Of a stretch of DNA of 38,437 bases, positions 7,710 to 20,900 are shown piece by piece. Source of the DNA: JAAYAY01 sp964429355 (GTDB lineage Bacteria > Planctomycetota > Planctomycetia > Pirellulales > Thermoguttaceae); NCBI GenBank assembly GCA_964429355.1, contig CAYSCH010000040.1, positions 1 through 38,437 of the forward strand. The letters are read 5' to 3'. The notes under the pieces were generated by a model. The model made no database searches and was not told where the DNA came from. It was given only the letters and a program-made list of their open reading frames with translations. Within the stretch, counting starts at the first letter, position 1; each line of letters opens with the position of its first letter. The translations under genes were made by a program, and so were the position numbers.

Positions 7710-8960
7710 ATGACGCAAACAATCGAAGAGAGTCGCTCGGCGCAAATCGCATGTTCGGCCTCGCCGGACTTTCAGGCATGGCTTGCGCAATCGGGCGGTT
7801 CGGTGGTGCTGTCGACCTATCAGGCAGGTAAGGTGGCCATGATCGGTTGCGATGGCAACCAGGCCACCTTGCTGATGCGCCAATTCGACAAGCCGTTGGG
7901 TATGGCTTGTCAGGGGAATCGGTTGGCCCTGGCAACTCGGCATTGGATCGGTGTCTTTGCGAACGCGCCGCTGCTGGCACGGGACTATCTGGAAGATCAA
8001 CCGGGCAAGTACGATGCCTTATTCCTGCCGCGGACGAGCCACTACACTGGGGATCTGCATACCCATGACGTCGTCTTTCAAGGCGACGATCTCTTGTTTG
8101 TGAACACTCGTTTCTCCTGCCTGGCGCGCCCAAGCCACGATTACAGCTTCGAGCCGATCTGGCGTCCGAAGTTTGTGAGCGACCTGGTGCCGGAAGACCG
8201 CTGCCACTTGAACGGAGTGGCAATCGTGTCGGGAAAGCCCAAGTATGTGACGGCCCTGGGAACGACCGACCAGCCGGGCGCGTGGCGAGAACGCAAGGCC
8301 ACCGGGGGCGTGGTTGTCGATGTCGACACGGACGAGATCATTCTGGACGGTCTGGCCATGCCCCATTCGCCCCGCTGGCACAACGGGCACTTGTGGGTGC
8401 TGAATTCCGGGGCCGGAGAGTTGATTGTGATGAACACGTCGTCGGGGCGCCGCGACGTGGTATGCCAGCTTCCGGGCTATCTGCGAGGCCTGTGCTTTGC
8501 CGGGCCCTATGCCTTGATCGGCATGTGCAAGATTCGCGAGAAACATCTTTTCGGCGGCCTGCCGATCCAGCAGCGAGTGACCCAGTTGAGCTGCGGGGTG
8601 GCGGTTGTGGACCTTCGCACCGGGGGCGTGGCGGGACAATTCGAATTCACCTCGGGTTGCGAGGAGCTTTACGACGTGTTGTTTCTGGCGGGGATCCGTC
8701 GGGCAACGATTCTGAATCTTGAAAAACCGGCCGTCCGGGACGCCGTGACGAATCCGGAATCTTCTTATTGGCTGAGATCGAGCCGCGAGCGTTCGATCGA
8801 GGCGGCGAGCGGAACTTCCTCCACGGAGGATGTCGCAGGGACCGGCGACACTCAACAAACCAACCAAGCGGACATCGATCAGAACGGGGCTCCCCGATTG
8901 CCATCGGCCGTTCAGGATGTGGGAGTGCGGTCCGAGAGCGAGTCGCTTTTGGACTCCTGA
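7710..8960 (+). CDS. TIGR03032-family protein
   Basis: The 416-residue product matches my memory of the TIGR03032 family across its length: an opening FQAWLAQSGGSVVLSTYQAG (about residues 20-39), LPRTSHYTGDLHTHDVVF, CHLNGVAI, MPHSPRWHNGHLWVLNSGAG and a closing FTSGCEELYDVLFL. These evenly spaced blocks look like blades of a beta-propeller, but the biochemical role is unknown. There is no signal peptide. The last 60 residues are a polar low-complexity tail. The ATG at 7710 has AAAGGAAC just before it; the upstream in-frame start at 7656 lacks one. The giant gene starts 25 bp after its stop, so the two form an operon. The neighbourhood suggests a role in making, exporting or modifying the giant protein (inference). 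Confidence 0.85.
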   Translation: MTQTIEESRSAQIACSASPDFQAWLAQSGGSVVLSTYQAGKVAMIGCDGNQATLLMRQFDKPLGMACQGNRLALATRHWIGVFANAPLLARDYLEDQPGKYDALFLPRTSHYTGDLHTHDVVFQGDDLLFVNTRFSCLARPSHDYSFEPIWRPKFVSDLVPEDRCHLNGVAIVSGKPKYVTALGTTDQPGAWRERKATGGVVVDVDTDEIILDGLAMPHSPRWHNGHLWVLNSGAGELIVMNTSSGRRDVVCQLPGYLRGLCFAGPYALIGMCKIREKHLFGGLPIQQRVTQLSCGVAVVDLRTGGVAGQFEFTSGCEELYDVLFLAGIRRATILNLEKPAVRDAVTNPESSYWLRSSRERSIEAASGTSSTEDVAGTGDTQQTNQADIDQNGAPRLPSAVQDVGVRSESESLLDS

Positions 8961-8985
8961 ACCCAGTTTTGAGGAACAAGAGACT

Positions 8986-11900
8986 ATGTCGATTTTCAGA
9001 ATGCCTACACTCAGCAGCGCTTCCACTCGATTCCAGGGTTTTCGAGACCGCCTGGGGCGCGGGTCTCACGGGCAGCCCAAGCACCAGAAGCAGCGTCACC
9101 TGACGCTCGATCCGTTGGAGGCTCGCCAGCTCTTGAGCGTGACTCCGGCCGATTTCGTCGACACTCTCATCAACCAGACCGTCAGCGAGAACGAGATCGC
9201 GCTGAACGGCTATAACCAGTACGGCAACAACGGCTGGGACACCTCGCAGTGGATGGCCATGGACGACGACGGAGACTTCGTCGCCACCTGGACCCGCTAC
9301 GACGACGTCCTCGACAACAACGGGCAGCCGGTGGTCGACCCCGCCACCGGCGAGGTCATGCGCGACGCCAACATTTATGCCCGCTACTTCACCGACGAAG
9401 TGCAGCGGATCTCGCTTCCCGACGAACTGACCGTCAACAACGTCGACGGCCTTTACGGCTCGTTCTACGTCAAATACGGCGGCAACGAGGTCCAGAAACT
9501 CACGGTTTCGGCTACCCACTCGCCGACCTACAACGGCTTCGGCTTCGGCTACCAGGAGAATATCCTCGGCGGAATCACCCTGGGCTTCGACGTCAACGGC
9601 AGCGGCGACATCGGCGGCAACGAGACGACGACCGTCTTCTTCAACGAGTTGAATCCCGTCCGCACGACCGCGACCCAGCTCCAGACCGCCTTGCAGGGCC
9701 TGGGCGGCGCCCTGGCCGATGTGACGGTCAGTCCGATCTCGCCCACCGAATTTGAGATCCATTTCGGTGATCTGTCGCTCGGCGAGGACCAGCCGATGGT
9801 CACCGTCGAGGGAACGAGCTTCACCGGCGGCTTCCTGCCCGCCGTGGAGATCGAGGCGATTCGCGAACCGGCGATCCTGGGACCGATCTTCGTTTCGCCT
9901 GACGACCCCAATCTGACCGCGACCTCGATCGAGGAGGTTTTCCGCCTGACGACCTCGGAGTATTTCGTCGGGCCGATCCGGTTCCAGCCGCCGGCGCGGC
10001 TTGGAACGGAGGTGGGCAACCTCGGGCCCTACTCGGTTCCCGACAGCATGCGCCAGGCGATCCCCGGCGTGAGTGTGGTGCCGGTCGAGGAATATATTTC
10101 CTACAAGCCCGACATGAATGACGTCGACGGCGATGGCAATACCGACGAGCCACTGCCGGACGCCAGCGGCAACCCGATTCTCGATACGGCCGACGCCGAC
10201 GGCGACGGCAACACGACCGAATACCTGCCCTGGTTCGACGGCGAGGGCAACCAGATCGGCAAGTGGCAGCAGAGCCTGACGGAGTTCGACATCACCTTCG
10301 ACGGGTCGCTCGGCTCCGTGGAAGGCGCCGCCGGCAAGAAGGACCACCCCGAGTTGATCTTCGTCAGCGCCACCAACGACGTGGGAACGTCGGTCGACAT
10401 TGCCAACAAGGGAACGGTGGTCACGATCAAGGAGCCGAGCCCCGAGTTCCGCGTCAACCCCGAGGAGCCCGAGAATCCGTTCACCCCCCTTCCCGACAAA
10501 TACGATCAGACCGACGCGGCGGTGGCCATGGACGCGGACGGCGATTTCGTGATTGTCTGGACGAGCGAGGTGGCCAGCGCCACGAGCATTTCCGACATCT
10601 ACGCGCGCCAGTTCTCGCCGGTCGGAAATGCGGTTGCCGACTCGCTGGAGTTTGTGCCGGGGATCATGGCGAAGGGTGAGACCTTCCGGGTCAACACGAA
10701 GATCCAGGGGATGCAGGGCGACGCCTCGGTGGGCATGGACGACGCCGGCAACTTCACGATCGCCTGGGGCAGCGGCGCCCAGGACTTGAGCTATTTCAAC
10801 AGCGTGCGGGCCAGGAGTTTTGATCGGGACTACGGGCTCACCGGGGTCGGCGCCGGGACCGAGTTCCTCGTCAACACCGAAGACACGACCATCCACTTCA
10901 ACCCCTACGTGACCGTCAGTTGGGCCGGCGACGTGCTGATCACGTGGGTCAACACCAACGACGAGGACTACATCACCAATAGTGGAGCGCTCGTTTCGTC
11001 GAACCGCGCGATCGTCTACGACGCCAGCGGCAACGTCATCATGTCCCAGTTCGTCCCGGGCGGGGCTGGACGGCCGAAGGCGGCCTTCGACAAGACCGAC
11101 TCGCGCAACTTCGTCATCACCTGGGACGCGGTCAACGAGAACGACAACACCGGCAACGCCTCCGTGGGCGTCCAGGGCCGGATGTGGGAACTCTACGACC
11201 AGAACGGCAACGTCAGCGGACAGCAGATCCGCGCAACGTTCTTTGCCAACAGCGCCAGCTACGACACCGGACGGGCGCCCCTCTGGCCCGATGACCAGTG
11301 GTTCGGCCATCCCGCCCTCGACGCCGACGGCGACATGACGATCGCCTACGAGGGATTCGGCCCGGACGTCCAGGACGAGTATGCCTATCTGAGCACCTAC
11401 TACTACCAGAAGGCGCTGGCCGATCCGGCCAATGCGGACCTGCTGGCCTTCATGCCCACCTCCTTCAGCACCAGCACCGACATCGACCGCGGCATCGAGA
11501 CGACGTTGATCAGCGCGGCCAATGCCGGGGCCACGATCGAGCAACTCGGCCGGATCCGTGCGGTCCTCGACCGGCAGGCGGGCCTGCTTCGCGGCGAGGC
11601 CAACGGTATCCTCTACAGCCAGTTCGACACCAACGTCAACTCCGGCACGATCCTCTATAGCGACAACGTTGCCAACGCCCAACGCGACGGCCACAACAGC
11701 AAGTTCATTCTGATCATCGATACCGATTCGGAGAGCGGCAATCTCACGGTGCGATTGTCGGGTGGCCATACCGCCGGTGCTGAAAACGTGCAGATCTCGC
11801 CCGTCTACAACAACAATACGCTCAACGTGGATGCTACACGCGACGCGATTGAAGCCGCCCTGCGAGGCGCCACGCGCACCGGCACCAACTGGCCCGTCAA

Positions 11901-14900
11901 CACCTACGACGGCCCGGTCGTGGTACGGACCGTGTCGCGGGGGTTTGGAACGATCTCGGCCGAGCTTCAGAGTCGCCAGGTGACGCTCTCCGACGGATCG
12001 CAGCCCTGGGCCTATCCTTGGAGCTTGCAGACTCTCGCGGACACGGCCGTGTATGAGATCACCTTCCAGGGCGAAGTGCACGATACCTGGATGGACCTCG
12101 CCTGGCAGGCCGAAGGCCTGAATCCAGACGGCGCCGACTTCTGGGATGTGGCTGAGTACCAGCCGGCCGACGCGGGGTTGCGGCAGGAGGATGCGATCCT
12201 CGAGATGGAGCCGGACGGCGACTTCACCCTGGCCTGGATGCAGACGGAGGAGTACACCTCCGACTCGGACACCGGCTACGGCTTCATGCCCGGATCGGCC
12301 AACCAGAACCTCTACTACCGCCGGTTCGACGAGAGCACCGATACCGCAGGTCCCAACGTGACCGACTTGGTGGATCATGACGGCAATCGCGTGGACGACC
12401 GTGCGACCATCGACGGCGCCGTGCGGCACATCGTGCTGACCTTCGACGAACCGCTGAACTCCAACGACCCGGCTGTGGATCTCAACAGCGTCTTCAACCT
12501 GAACAACTGGGTGCTGATGCAAGACGGCATCCAGATTGTCGGCGCCGTGAGCAACGTTGAATACGGACTCAACAAGGCGTCGCAGTTGGCGGGCACCTAC
12601 GACGGCGTGGGCGACAGCAATGGCGGCCTGGGGAAACGGTACGATCTATCGGACGTTCCCACCAACAAGTGGGAAGTCGTGCTGACCCTCGACGCCAACG
12701 GGGCCAACAATGCGGGCGATCCCGCGCTGGGGATTGGCGAGTTCCAGATCAAGGCCCTTTCGAGCATCCAAGACATTGCGGGCAACTCGCTGGAGTCGAA
12801 CGGCACCTTGGCCAGCGGCCGCGATGTCACCAAGACCTTCAACGTGTCGGTCGATCAGCCGGACATCGAGATCGACGAGAATGTGGGAAGTTCGAACCGA
12901 TCGAGCGGCACATTGCAGCCGGAAACTCCCAACGCGGTGGCCGTCGATACGGACGGTGACCACGTGGTGGTGTGGACGGCCTATGACAGCTCCGTGGGGC
13001 ACGACCGGGTCTACTGGCGGCTGTTTGACGCCGATGGATCTCCGGCGGACCTGCCCTTGGTGGATTCCAACGGGCAAGTGATTCAGATGCTCGTCGATGC
13101 CGCGCCGGTTCTTCCGGTGACCACCGGATCCCTGTTCCAGGGCGACACGCAGCGAAACGCGAGCGTGGCCATCGATCCCGACGGCGACTTCGTGATCACG
13201 TGGACCAACTACCGCAACGGCGACGCCGACATCTACGCGCGGTCTTTCCCGGCCCGCCCCGTGGTGATCGAGACCGGCAACACCGGAGCGCAGGTTCCGG
13301 CGTTCACCGACGAGGTGAGCGATCCCTTCCGGGTAAACGACTACACCGACGACACCCAGAAATGGTCGGACGTGGCCCTCGACGCGGACGGTAACTTTGT
13401 GATCACCTGGACGAGCTACGCCCAGGAACTCAACGGACAGCTCGGCTCCGGCTATGGCATTTACGCGCGCCGCTACGACTCGGAAAATCGGACCATGGCG
13501 CCCGAATTCCAGGTGAACGTGACGACGGCGGGAGACCAGCAGACGCCGAGTGTGGCCATGGCGGCCGACGGCGATTTTGTGATTGCCTGGACCAGCGATC
13601 AGAACGGCACTGACGACGACATTATCGTCCGCGAGTTCAATGCGGACGGCTCGCCGAAGGCGGGCCCGCTGACCGGCGAACGCCGGGTGAACGACTACGA
13701 GGCGGGGCACCAGCGCTATCCCGACGTGGCGATGCGATTCGACGGGCTCTCCTACGTGGTGACGTGGACCGACACGGCCGCCGACATCAGCGGCACCTCG
13801 GTCTGGGCAGAGCTTTCGTCGCCCCAGCCCCAACGTTTCCTGGATCCCCTGCCCCACGCCATCGTCGGCACGCACAACTACACGATCAGCGTGGCCGACA
13901 GCTTCACGATTGCCGATCTCAACGTGCAACTCGGCCAGTTGGATCACGCTAACCTCGAAGAAGTGCGGGTCTTGCTGACCCACGGCAATGTGACGGTTGT
14001 GTTGTTCGAAAACCTGCCTCGCGCGTCGCTGATCACCGGCGTGGTGCCGGCTGAGACGACTCCGGACATGTACGCGACGGTTTTCGATGACGAGGCCGCG
14101 TCGAGCCTCCGCATTACCGACACGGATGGCGGTGCGCGACCGCCTTACACCGGCACCTACGTGCCGCAGGACGTGCTGGCCCAGTTCGATGGCATGGACG
14201 CGCAAGGGGCCTGGACCCTGACCGTCATCGACCTGGCCCCGGGCAACGGACTGACGGGCTCGCTGACCCCAATTTCCGAGTCGATCGGATCGTGGAACCT
14301 CGACATCACCGAAGACACCCAGCAGTACCCCGATTCGTTCCAGGTGAACTCGGCTAAGATCGGGCACCAGATGTTTTCCTCGGTGGCCATGGATACCTTC
14401 GGCAACTTCACGGTCACCTGGAGCGGCCAAGGATCGGCGGCCAGCCGAGATCAAGACGGCCACGGCGTTTACTACCAGCGCTACGACCAGGGCGGTACGC
14501 GAGTCGGCACGGAGACGCTCGTCAATCTCGACACCCAGGGGGACCAGTGGATCTCGTCGATCGGAATGGATGCCCGTGGAAACTACGTCATCGCCTGGAC
14601 CGGCGAGGGAACCCTTCCCGGCACCAGTGCGATCTTCAAGTACGACAGCATCCGAAACTTCCCGCGGACCGACAATGACGGTCCGATCGTGACGGACGTC
14701 TACAGCGACGACCAGCGGGTTTTCAATGGCAGCGTGATCGTGGCCGACACGGGAGAGATTACGCAGATCACGGTGGTCTTCAATGAGGACCTTTCGGTTC
14801 TCGGTGGGGAGAGCGGCCTGAACAGCGTGCTCAACCCGGAGAACTGGGCCATTGTTCGGAACGACGTGGAAATCGTGGGAGGTGTTATCAACGTCGAGTT

Positions 14901-17900
14901 CGGTTTAAACCCGCTGACGAACAAGTACGAAGCGGTCCTGACCCTCGACGGAAACGGGATCAATTTCGGCACGCCGGGCCTCGAGCGGGGCGACTACGTG
15001 CTGACGGTCCGCGACCTGATCACCGACACGGCACGCTACGTGGATCCGGACGACGAAAACGGCGCGCTGACTCCCGGCAACTACCTCGACGGCGACCGCG
15101 ATGGAGTTCCAGGATCGCGACCGATCACCATCGGCCTGGGGGGCTACGAGCACAAGTTCTCGATTGCCGCCGGCGCCCAGGTTGGGCCTGAGTTCCGCAT
15201 CAACCAGGACGCCACGGTCCCCTACGAGCAGCGGATTTCGGCACCCGGTGGAATCGGGCAAGGCCAGGAAGAGAGCAATCGCAGCGTGGCGATCGACAAC
15301 GACGGCGATTTTGCCGTCGTCTGGACGACCTATGGACTGGACGACCCGACGGATCCGAACTCGGCTGGCGTTTACCTGCGTCTGTACGACCGCCAAGACA
15401 ACGCGCTGACCGGTGAGATCCGGGTGAACCAGACAACGGCAGGACATCAGCGCAACGCCTCGATCGCCATGGATGCCGACGGCGATTTCGTCGTCGTGTG
15501 GGAATGCGAGGGGACGAGTCTCGACGGGAGCTGGGACATTTTTGCCCGCCGTTTCGATTCGATGGGCCGGCCTCTGGGCGACGAGTTCCAGGTGAACTCG
15601 ACGGTGACCGACAACCAGCTCAACCCCTCGGTGGCCATGGACGATCGGGGAGCGTTTGTGATCGTGTGGGCCACGTCGGGCCAGGACTTCAGCTATTTCA
15701 ACGACGTGTATGCCCAGCGCTACGATCGCTTCGGCGAGGCGATCGGCACGGAATTCCGCGTCAACTCGAACGATCTGCCCGGGGCCGGGGCATTCCCGCC
15801 GGGGCGTTTCGAGATCAATCCCGCGGTGGCGATGGCCGGCTCGAGCGGCGATTTCATCTTCGCCTGGGAAGTGGTCACGGCCCAGCAGAACGGCGTGGCG
15901 ACCGACACGGTGATTGCCGGAAACGTGTTCGACTCGAGCCTGAATTCGACAGGCGAATTCCGGCTGGATACCGGCGTGGGGACCGGCGGCGGCGATCAGT
16001 TCCGCGTTGCCCGGAATCCCCAGTTGGTGATGAACGACGACGGCGGCTACATGGTGGTGTGGGAATCGTACTCGGGGGCCGCACTGGATGGCTACGACGT
16101 CTATTACCAGGAATTCCAGTCGGACGGATCGACCGTCTCGGCGCAGGTCAACTCGGCCCTGTTTACGGGGCACCAGGTGAATCCGTCGATTGCCGTAGAC
16201 GCCGACGGCGACTTTGCGATCGTGTGGAACGGTGCCGGCGCGACAGTCGATCCATTGAACCCCAACGATCCCGATCTGCAGGTCGATTTCGACAGCTCGG
16301 GCGTCTTCAAGCTCCACTACAATGCGGCCAACCAGCCCGTTGCGGTTCAAGAACGGGTCAACCGGACCGAGGCGGGCGTGCAGTCGCAGGCGACGATCGC
16401 CATGGAACCGGACGGCGACAGCATCGTCGTCTGGAACGGCGTGGGCGTGGGCGACAACCACGGCATTTTTGCACGCCGCTACGACGAACCGAGCGACACG
16501 GCCGGCCCGACCATCAGCGATTGGGCCGACGAGGACGGAAACAGCCTCGACAACGGGTTCATATTCGAGGGCGACGGGAACGAGGTGCACCAGCTCGTCC
16601 TGACCTTCGACGAGGCCATGCTTGAGACCGGTGCCGACCGCGTGACCAATCCGGCCAACTATGCCTTGCTCCGCGGCGGGATCGCCGTGCCGGGCGCAAT
16701 CGTGAGCGTCACCTACGGTCTGAATCCGCTCAACAACAAGTACGAGGCCATCCTGACCTTCGACGGCGACCTCACGGCCNNNNNNNNNNGATTCCGCAGC
16801 GGGTTGCGAGACTCCGTGGGCAACACCCTCTACCGGACCGGCTTGCTGCCGACCGGCAAGGACTTCTCCGCGAGTTTCGTGGTGCAGATCGAAGAACCGC
16901 CCCCGGTTCCCGATCCCGATCCGCCCGCGGTCACCGAAGAAACATCGGCAACTTCGGTCGATCCCGATGCGATCCTTGTGAACCAGCAGTACTCGGAGGA
17001 TCAATACACCAACGCGGGGCAGTCGCTCGCGGTGGACAACGATGGCGACTTTGTGGTGGTATGGACTCGCTACGACCAGGAGGACTCGAACGGAATTGCC
17101 ACCGACGCGAACATCTACGCCCGATATTTCACCGACGAAGTGCAGCGCCTGACCCTGCCGACCCAGATGGCGGAAGACAACGACGGTGTGGCAAGCACGT
17201 TGGCCAGCTTCACGCTGGAATACGCGGCGCCGGAAATTCAGATGTTGTCGATCACCGCCGGAATCCAGCCGTTCACGACCGACGACACAGAGGAAACGGT
17301 CAACGAGGACGAAGTCGGGAAGCTCACCGGGACGTTCATACTCGGTTACGATCTGACCGGCGACGGGACCATCGGGGACGACCCGGGGATCAACGAAACC
17401 GCGGCGATTCGAAGCTTCACGGAAGACACGATGGAGGCCAATGCTTCCGCGATCCAGGCTGCCTTGCGATTGCTGGGGGGCGAGCTGGCGGGCGTGACGG
17501 TGAGCGCCGTCAACCCTCGCGACTATCTGATCAAGTTTGCCGATGGCACGGCCGGAATGGACGTTTCGGAAATCACGGTCGAATCCATCCAATTGGTCGA
17601 GGGTTACCTCCCGGCCGTTACCGTCTCCACATTGCGTGAGGGCCTGATGTTCGAGGGGATCCGCGTGTCGCAGGACGACCCGGCGGAAACCGCTGCGAAT
17701 ATTGCCAACGCAATCATGGGAGCAACCCAGACCTACGGCTCCGTGGGGCCGGTCGATTCGGCGACTCCCGCACGGGCCACGACGGGCACCACGTCCGACG
17801 GCGAGTCTCCCTACGAACAGCCGTGGTGGCTCGCGTCCTACGGCCTCGAGGTGGAGGTTACCCCGGTGGTCACCGCCGACGGGACCCTGAGCCTGACGGA

Positions 17901-20900
17901 GTTCGACATCACCTTCACGGGAAGTTCGGGAAAAGAGAACCACCCGGAACTGGTGGTCAGCAGCGCGCGGACCGACGAAGGGCAGACGGTATCGATTCCG
18001 TCCGACGCCGTTTCCACACGCAAAGAGCCCAGCAACGAATTCCGCGTCAATCCGGTCGAAACCGGTGTCGCCTACAACCAGACCAATCCGGCAGTCGCGA
18101 TGGACGCTGACGGTGACTTTGTCATCGTCTGGGAGAGCGAGATTCCCAACTCCGCCAAGGCCGGCAGTGTCAGCGACATCTTCGCCCGGCGCTTCAGCCC
18201 CTACGGCATCACCACGGTCGATGTACCCGGCGAAGTGACCGACATCTACGGCGGATCGACCGGTGTGCGAACCCTGGTCAATGCCGAAGTGGAAGACGTG
18301 CAGCGGCTGATCTTCGACGCGACGAACAAGTTTAGCCCCCTGACCGGAACGTTCCGCCTGCGGCTTGGGAATACCCTCACCGGGCCGATCACGTTCAACA
18401 GCGACAATCTGCGGGCCACGGCCGATGACATCGTGGCGAAGCTCGCCGCGGCGAATATCAAGGGCGTCACCGTGGTGCAGGTCCCCACGGCCACGACCGG
18501 GCGATACCGGCTGGAACTTCGTTTTGGCGGCGAGAGTGCCGGCGTCGATCAGCCCACACTCCAGTACGTGGCGGATACCACACCGCTGGCCGCGACCGTG
18601 ACCGCGCAGGATATGCCGGTCGATATGCATACGATCGCGGTGAACCAAGGCACCTCGAACCCGCAGTTCGATCCGGCAGTGGCCATGGACGAATCGGGGA
18701 ATTTCGTGGTCGCCTGGGCCAACGGCGGACAATTGCTGAGCTACTTCAATCACATCTCGGTCCAGCGATTCAATCGCGACGGCGAGCGAGTCGGCAACGA
18801 GTTCCAGGTGAATGCCGAAACGACCGACATCCAGTTCGCACCCTATGTGGTGTTGAGCAACACCGGCAACTATCTGATTACCTGGAGTTCCACGCCCGAT
18901 GTCGGCTACAAGCTGAGCCAGAACTTCACTGCGGCGGTGCGGGCGAAAGTCTTCGACGCCACCGGCAACCAGATCGTGGGAGAATTCACGGTCGGCACCG
19001 GTGGCAGTTCGATGGCGGCCTTCGACGCCGAAGACAATTACGTCATCACCTGGCAGGGTATGTTCGATACCGACGGCGCCACGACGAATCTGGGCGTGCA
19101 TGCCCGGCAGTATGCCCTGTATGAAGACTTCGACACCAAGCTGGTCTACAACACCCCCGAGGAGATTCGCGACGAATTCCGCGTCAACAGTTCTTCCACG
19201 ACCGTCACCGATCCGACTCTCTGGCCTTACGATCAGCTCTCGGCCCAGCCCGCCATCGATGCCGACGGCGACTTGTCGATCATCTACGAAGGCTTCGGTC
19301 CGGACGTATCGGTGAACGTATCGATGGCCGCCGGATACTTCAGCGAACTGATGGGGCTGGAGAAGAACGAGGATCTGTGGGTTTACCTCGATCCGTTCAA
19401 CATTTACGAGCGCGGCCAGGAGGGCGTGCCCGTTGCCATGATCACCGAGTTCCTGGGCAACAACGGCGACGTCGACGGCTCGATCGACCAGGTCCTGTTC
19501 CGGGCCACGCAACTGGGAGCCTCGGAAGGGCAACTCGGCCGGTTGCGGGCGATCCTGGAAGGGACCGTCGGCCAGCTCCGAGGCGAGGGCAACGGCATTC
19601 TCCTGTCCCAATGGGATGCCGATCCGACCCTGAGCACGATCCTGGGACCCTTGTACTCCGACAGCGTGGTCAACTCCTATCGCGACGGCCAGAACCAGCG
19701 CTACTACCTCGAGATCCCCATGCAGTTCAGCGTGGACGACAGCCGGTGGTACCAGGCAGAACTGGGCACCTTCGAAATTGAGGTCGAGAATCTGCTGACA
19801 GGTGAAACGGAAAGAGCCATCGTCGATATTGGTTCGAACGGACTCGGCCAGCCTTTGAACATTGACGGGACCCGCCAGAATATCGAGACCGCCCTGGAAG
19901 GCTTGGCGATGCTCGGTTCGGCTTGGGCCGACGAGGAAGGAACGATCGATGTTCGCGAAGTCGAGCCGGAGGAGATCATCGATCGTTCGGCAAGCGACTG
20001 GGCCATCGATGGGATCAACGAGTCGCTCTACGAAGAAGTCAACGGCGGCGTTGGTCTGGTCANNNNNNNNNNGGGAGGTCGATCCTGCCGAGATCGAGGC
20101 CCGTGCGGGAACCAGCTGGGAGATCGACGGCATCAACGAGGCGTTCTACGAAGAGCGCGCCGGCGGCGTCAACCTCGTCGATGGCTACCGCAACGTGCTC
20201 TACGAGATCGTCTTCCAGGGCTCCGCCCACGACACGCCCTTCAGGATCACGGTGACCGACAACGACACCTTGCACGGCGGTTTTGTTATCACCATTGTCA
20301 ATGGCGTATCCACGATCACCATTGGCTCGTTCAATGCTGCCCCGCCGAACGTCATGGCCGGCGACACATACGGCACCCGCGGGACCGAGCAGACCCTCGC
20401 CTCCATTGGGATGGAGCCGGACGGCGACTTCGTGACCTTGTACACCCAGGTCGAAAATTACCGGAACGCCGGATTCGTGCTGGACGACGAGTCCACGGCG
20501 AACAGCAACATCTACTATCGCCGATTCGAGGAAGAAACCGATACCGCCGGACCACGGGTCACCGACTGGGCCGACAGCACCGGCACGAGCCTGGAAGACA
20601 ACGCGGTACTGCAGAACAACCTCCAGTACGTGGTCTTGACCTTGGACGAGAACATGCTCTCCGGCGATCCGGCCGCGGATGCCGACAGCATTCTCAACAC
20701 GGCCAACTTCAAGCTCTACTCGGGTGGCGCGGAAGTCACCGGCGGCGTAGTCAATGTGGCCTTCGGCCTGAGCAAGGCCGCCGAGCTCTCCAGCCAGATC
20801 GACCCGCTCACCGGGGCGGTCTACGGCCTGGACGCAATTCCATCGAATAAATGGGAAGCGGTCATTACCCTCGACGGCGATCAGGACGTCGACGGCGCAC

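Larger units (their letters stand above)
9145..16890 (+). repeat. Module A of the giant gene (blade groups 1-3), tandemly duplicated
   Basis: This part encodes 21 blade motifs in three groups of seven, each ending with an Ig-like domain (about 12349-12850, 14668-15165, 16498-16890). Group 1 has long insertions after blades 1 and 6. Group 2 has a P domain between blades 5 and 6. Group 3 has none. Every element recurs in the same order in module B at 16950-25145, usually with closest similarity to its counterpart there. The copies are clearly diverged. Confidence 0.8.

Noticed and set aside
8830..8985. Earlier start for the giant gene, inside the TIGR03032-family gene
   Set aside because: The frame is open upstream, but the ATG at 8986 has a Shine-Dalgarno and begins right before the LDPLEARQLLS export motif; the extra 52 residues read as out-of-frame sequence of the first gene.
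14905..20136. Open reading frame of 1,743 residues on the minus strand inside the giant gene (also 8647-12522, 12646-14463, 21019-24900 and 26191-28890)
   Set aside because: These are mirror images of the giant gene: its GC-rich Asp/Gly/Val codons rarely give stops on the other strand. They are rich in His, Arg, Val and Gly, repeat with the same period, cross N gaps and have no domain-like sequence.
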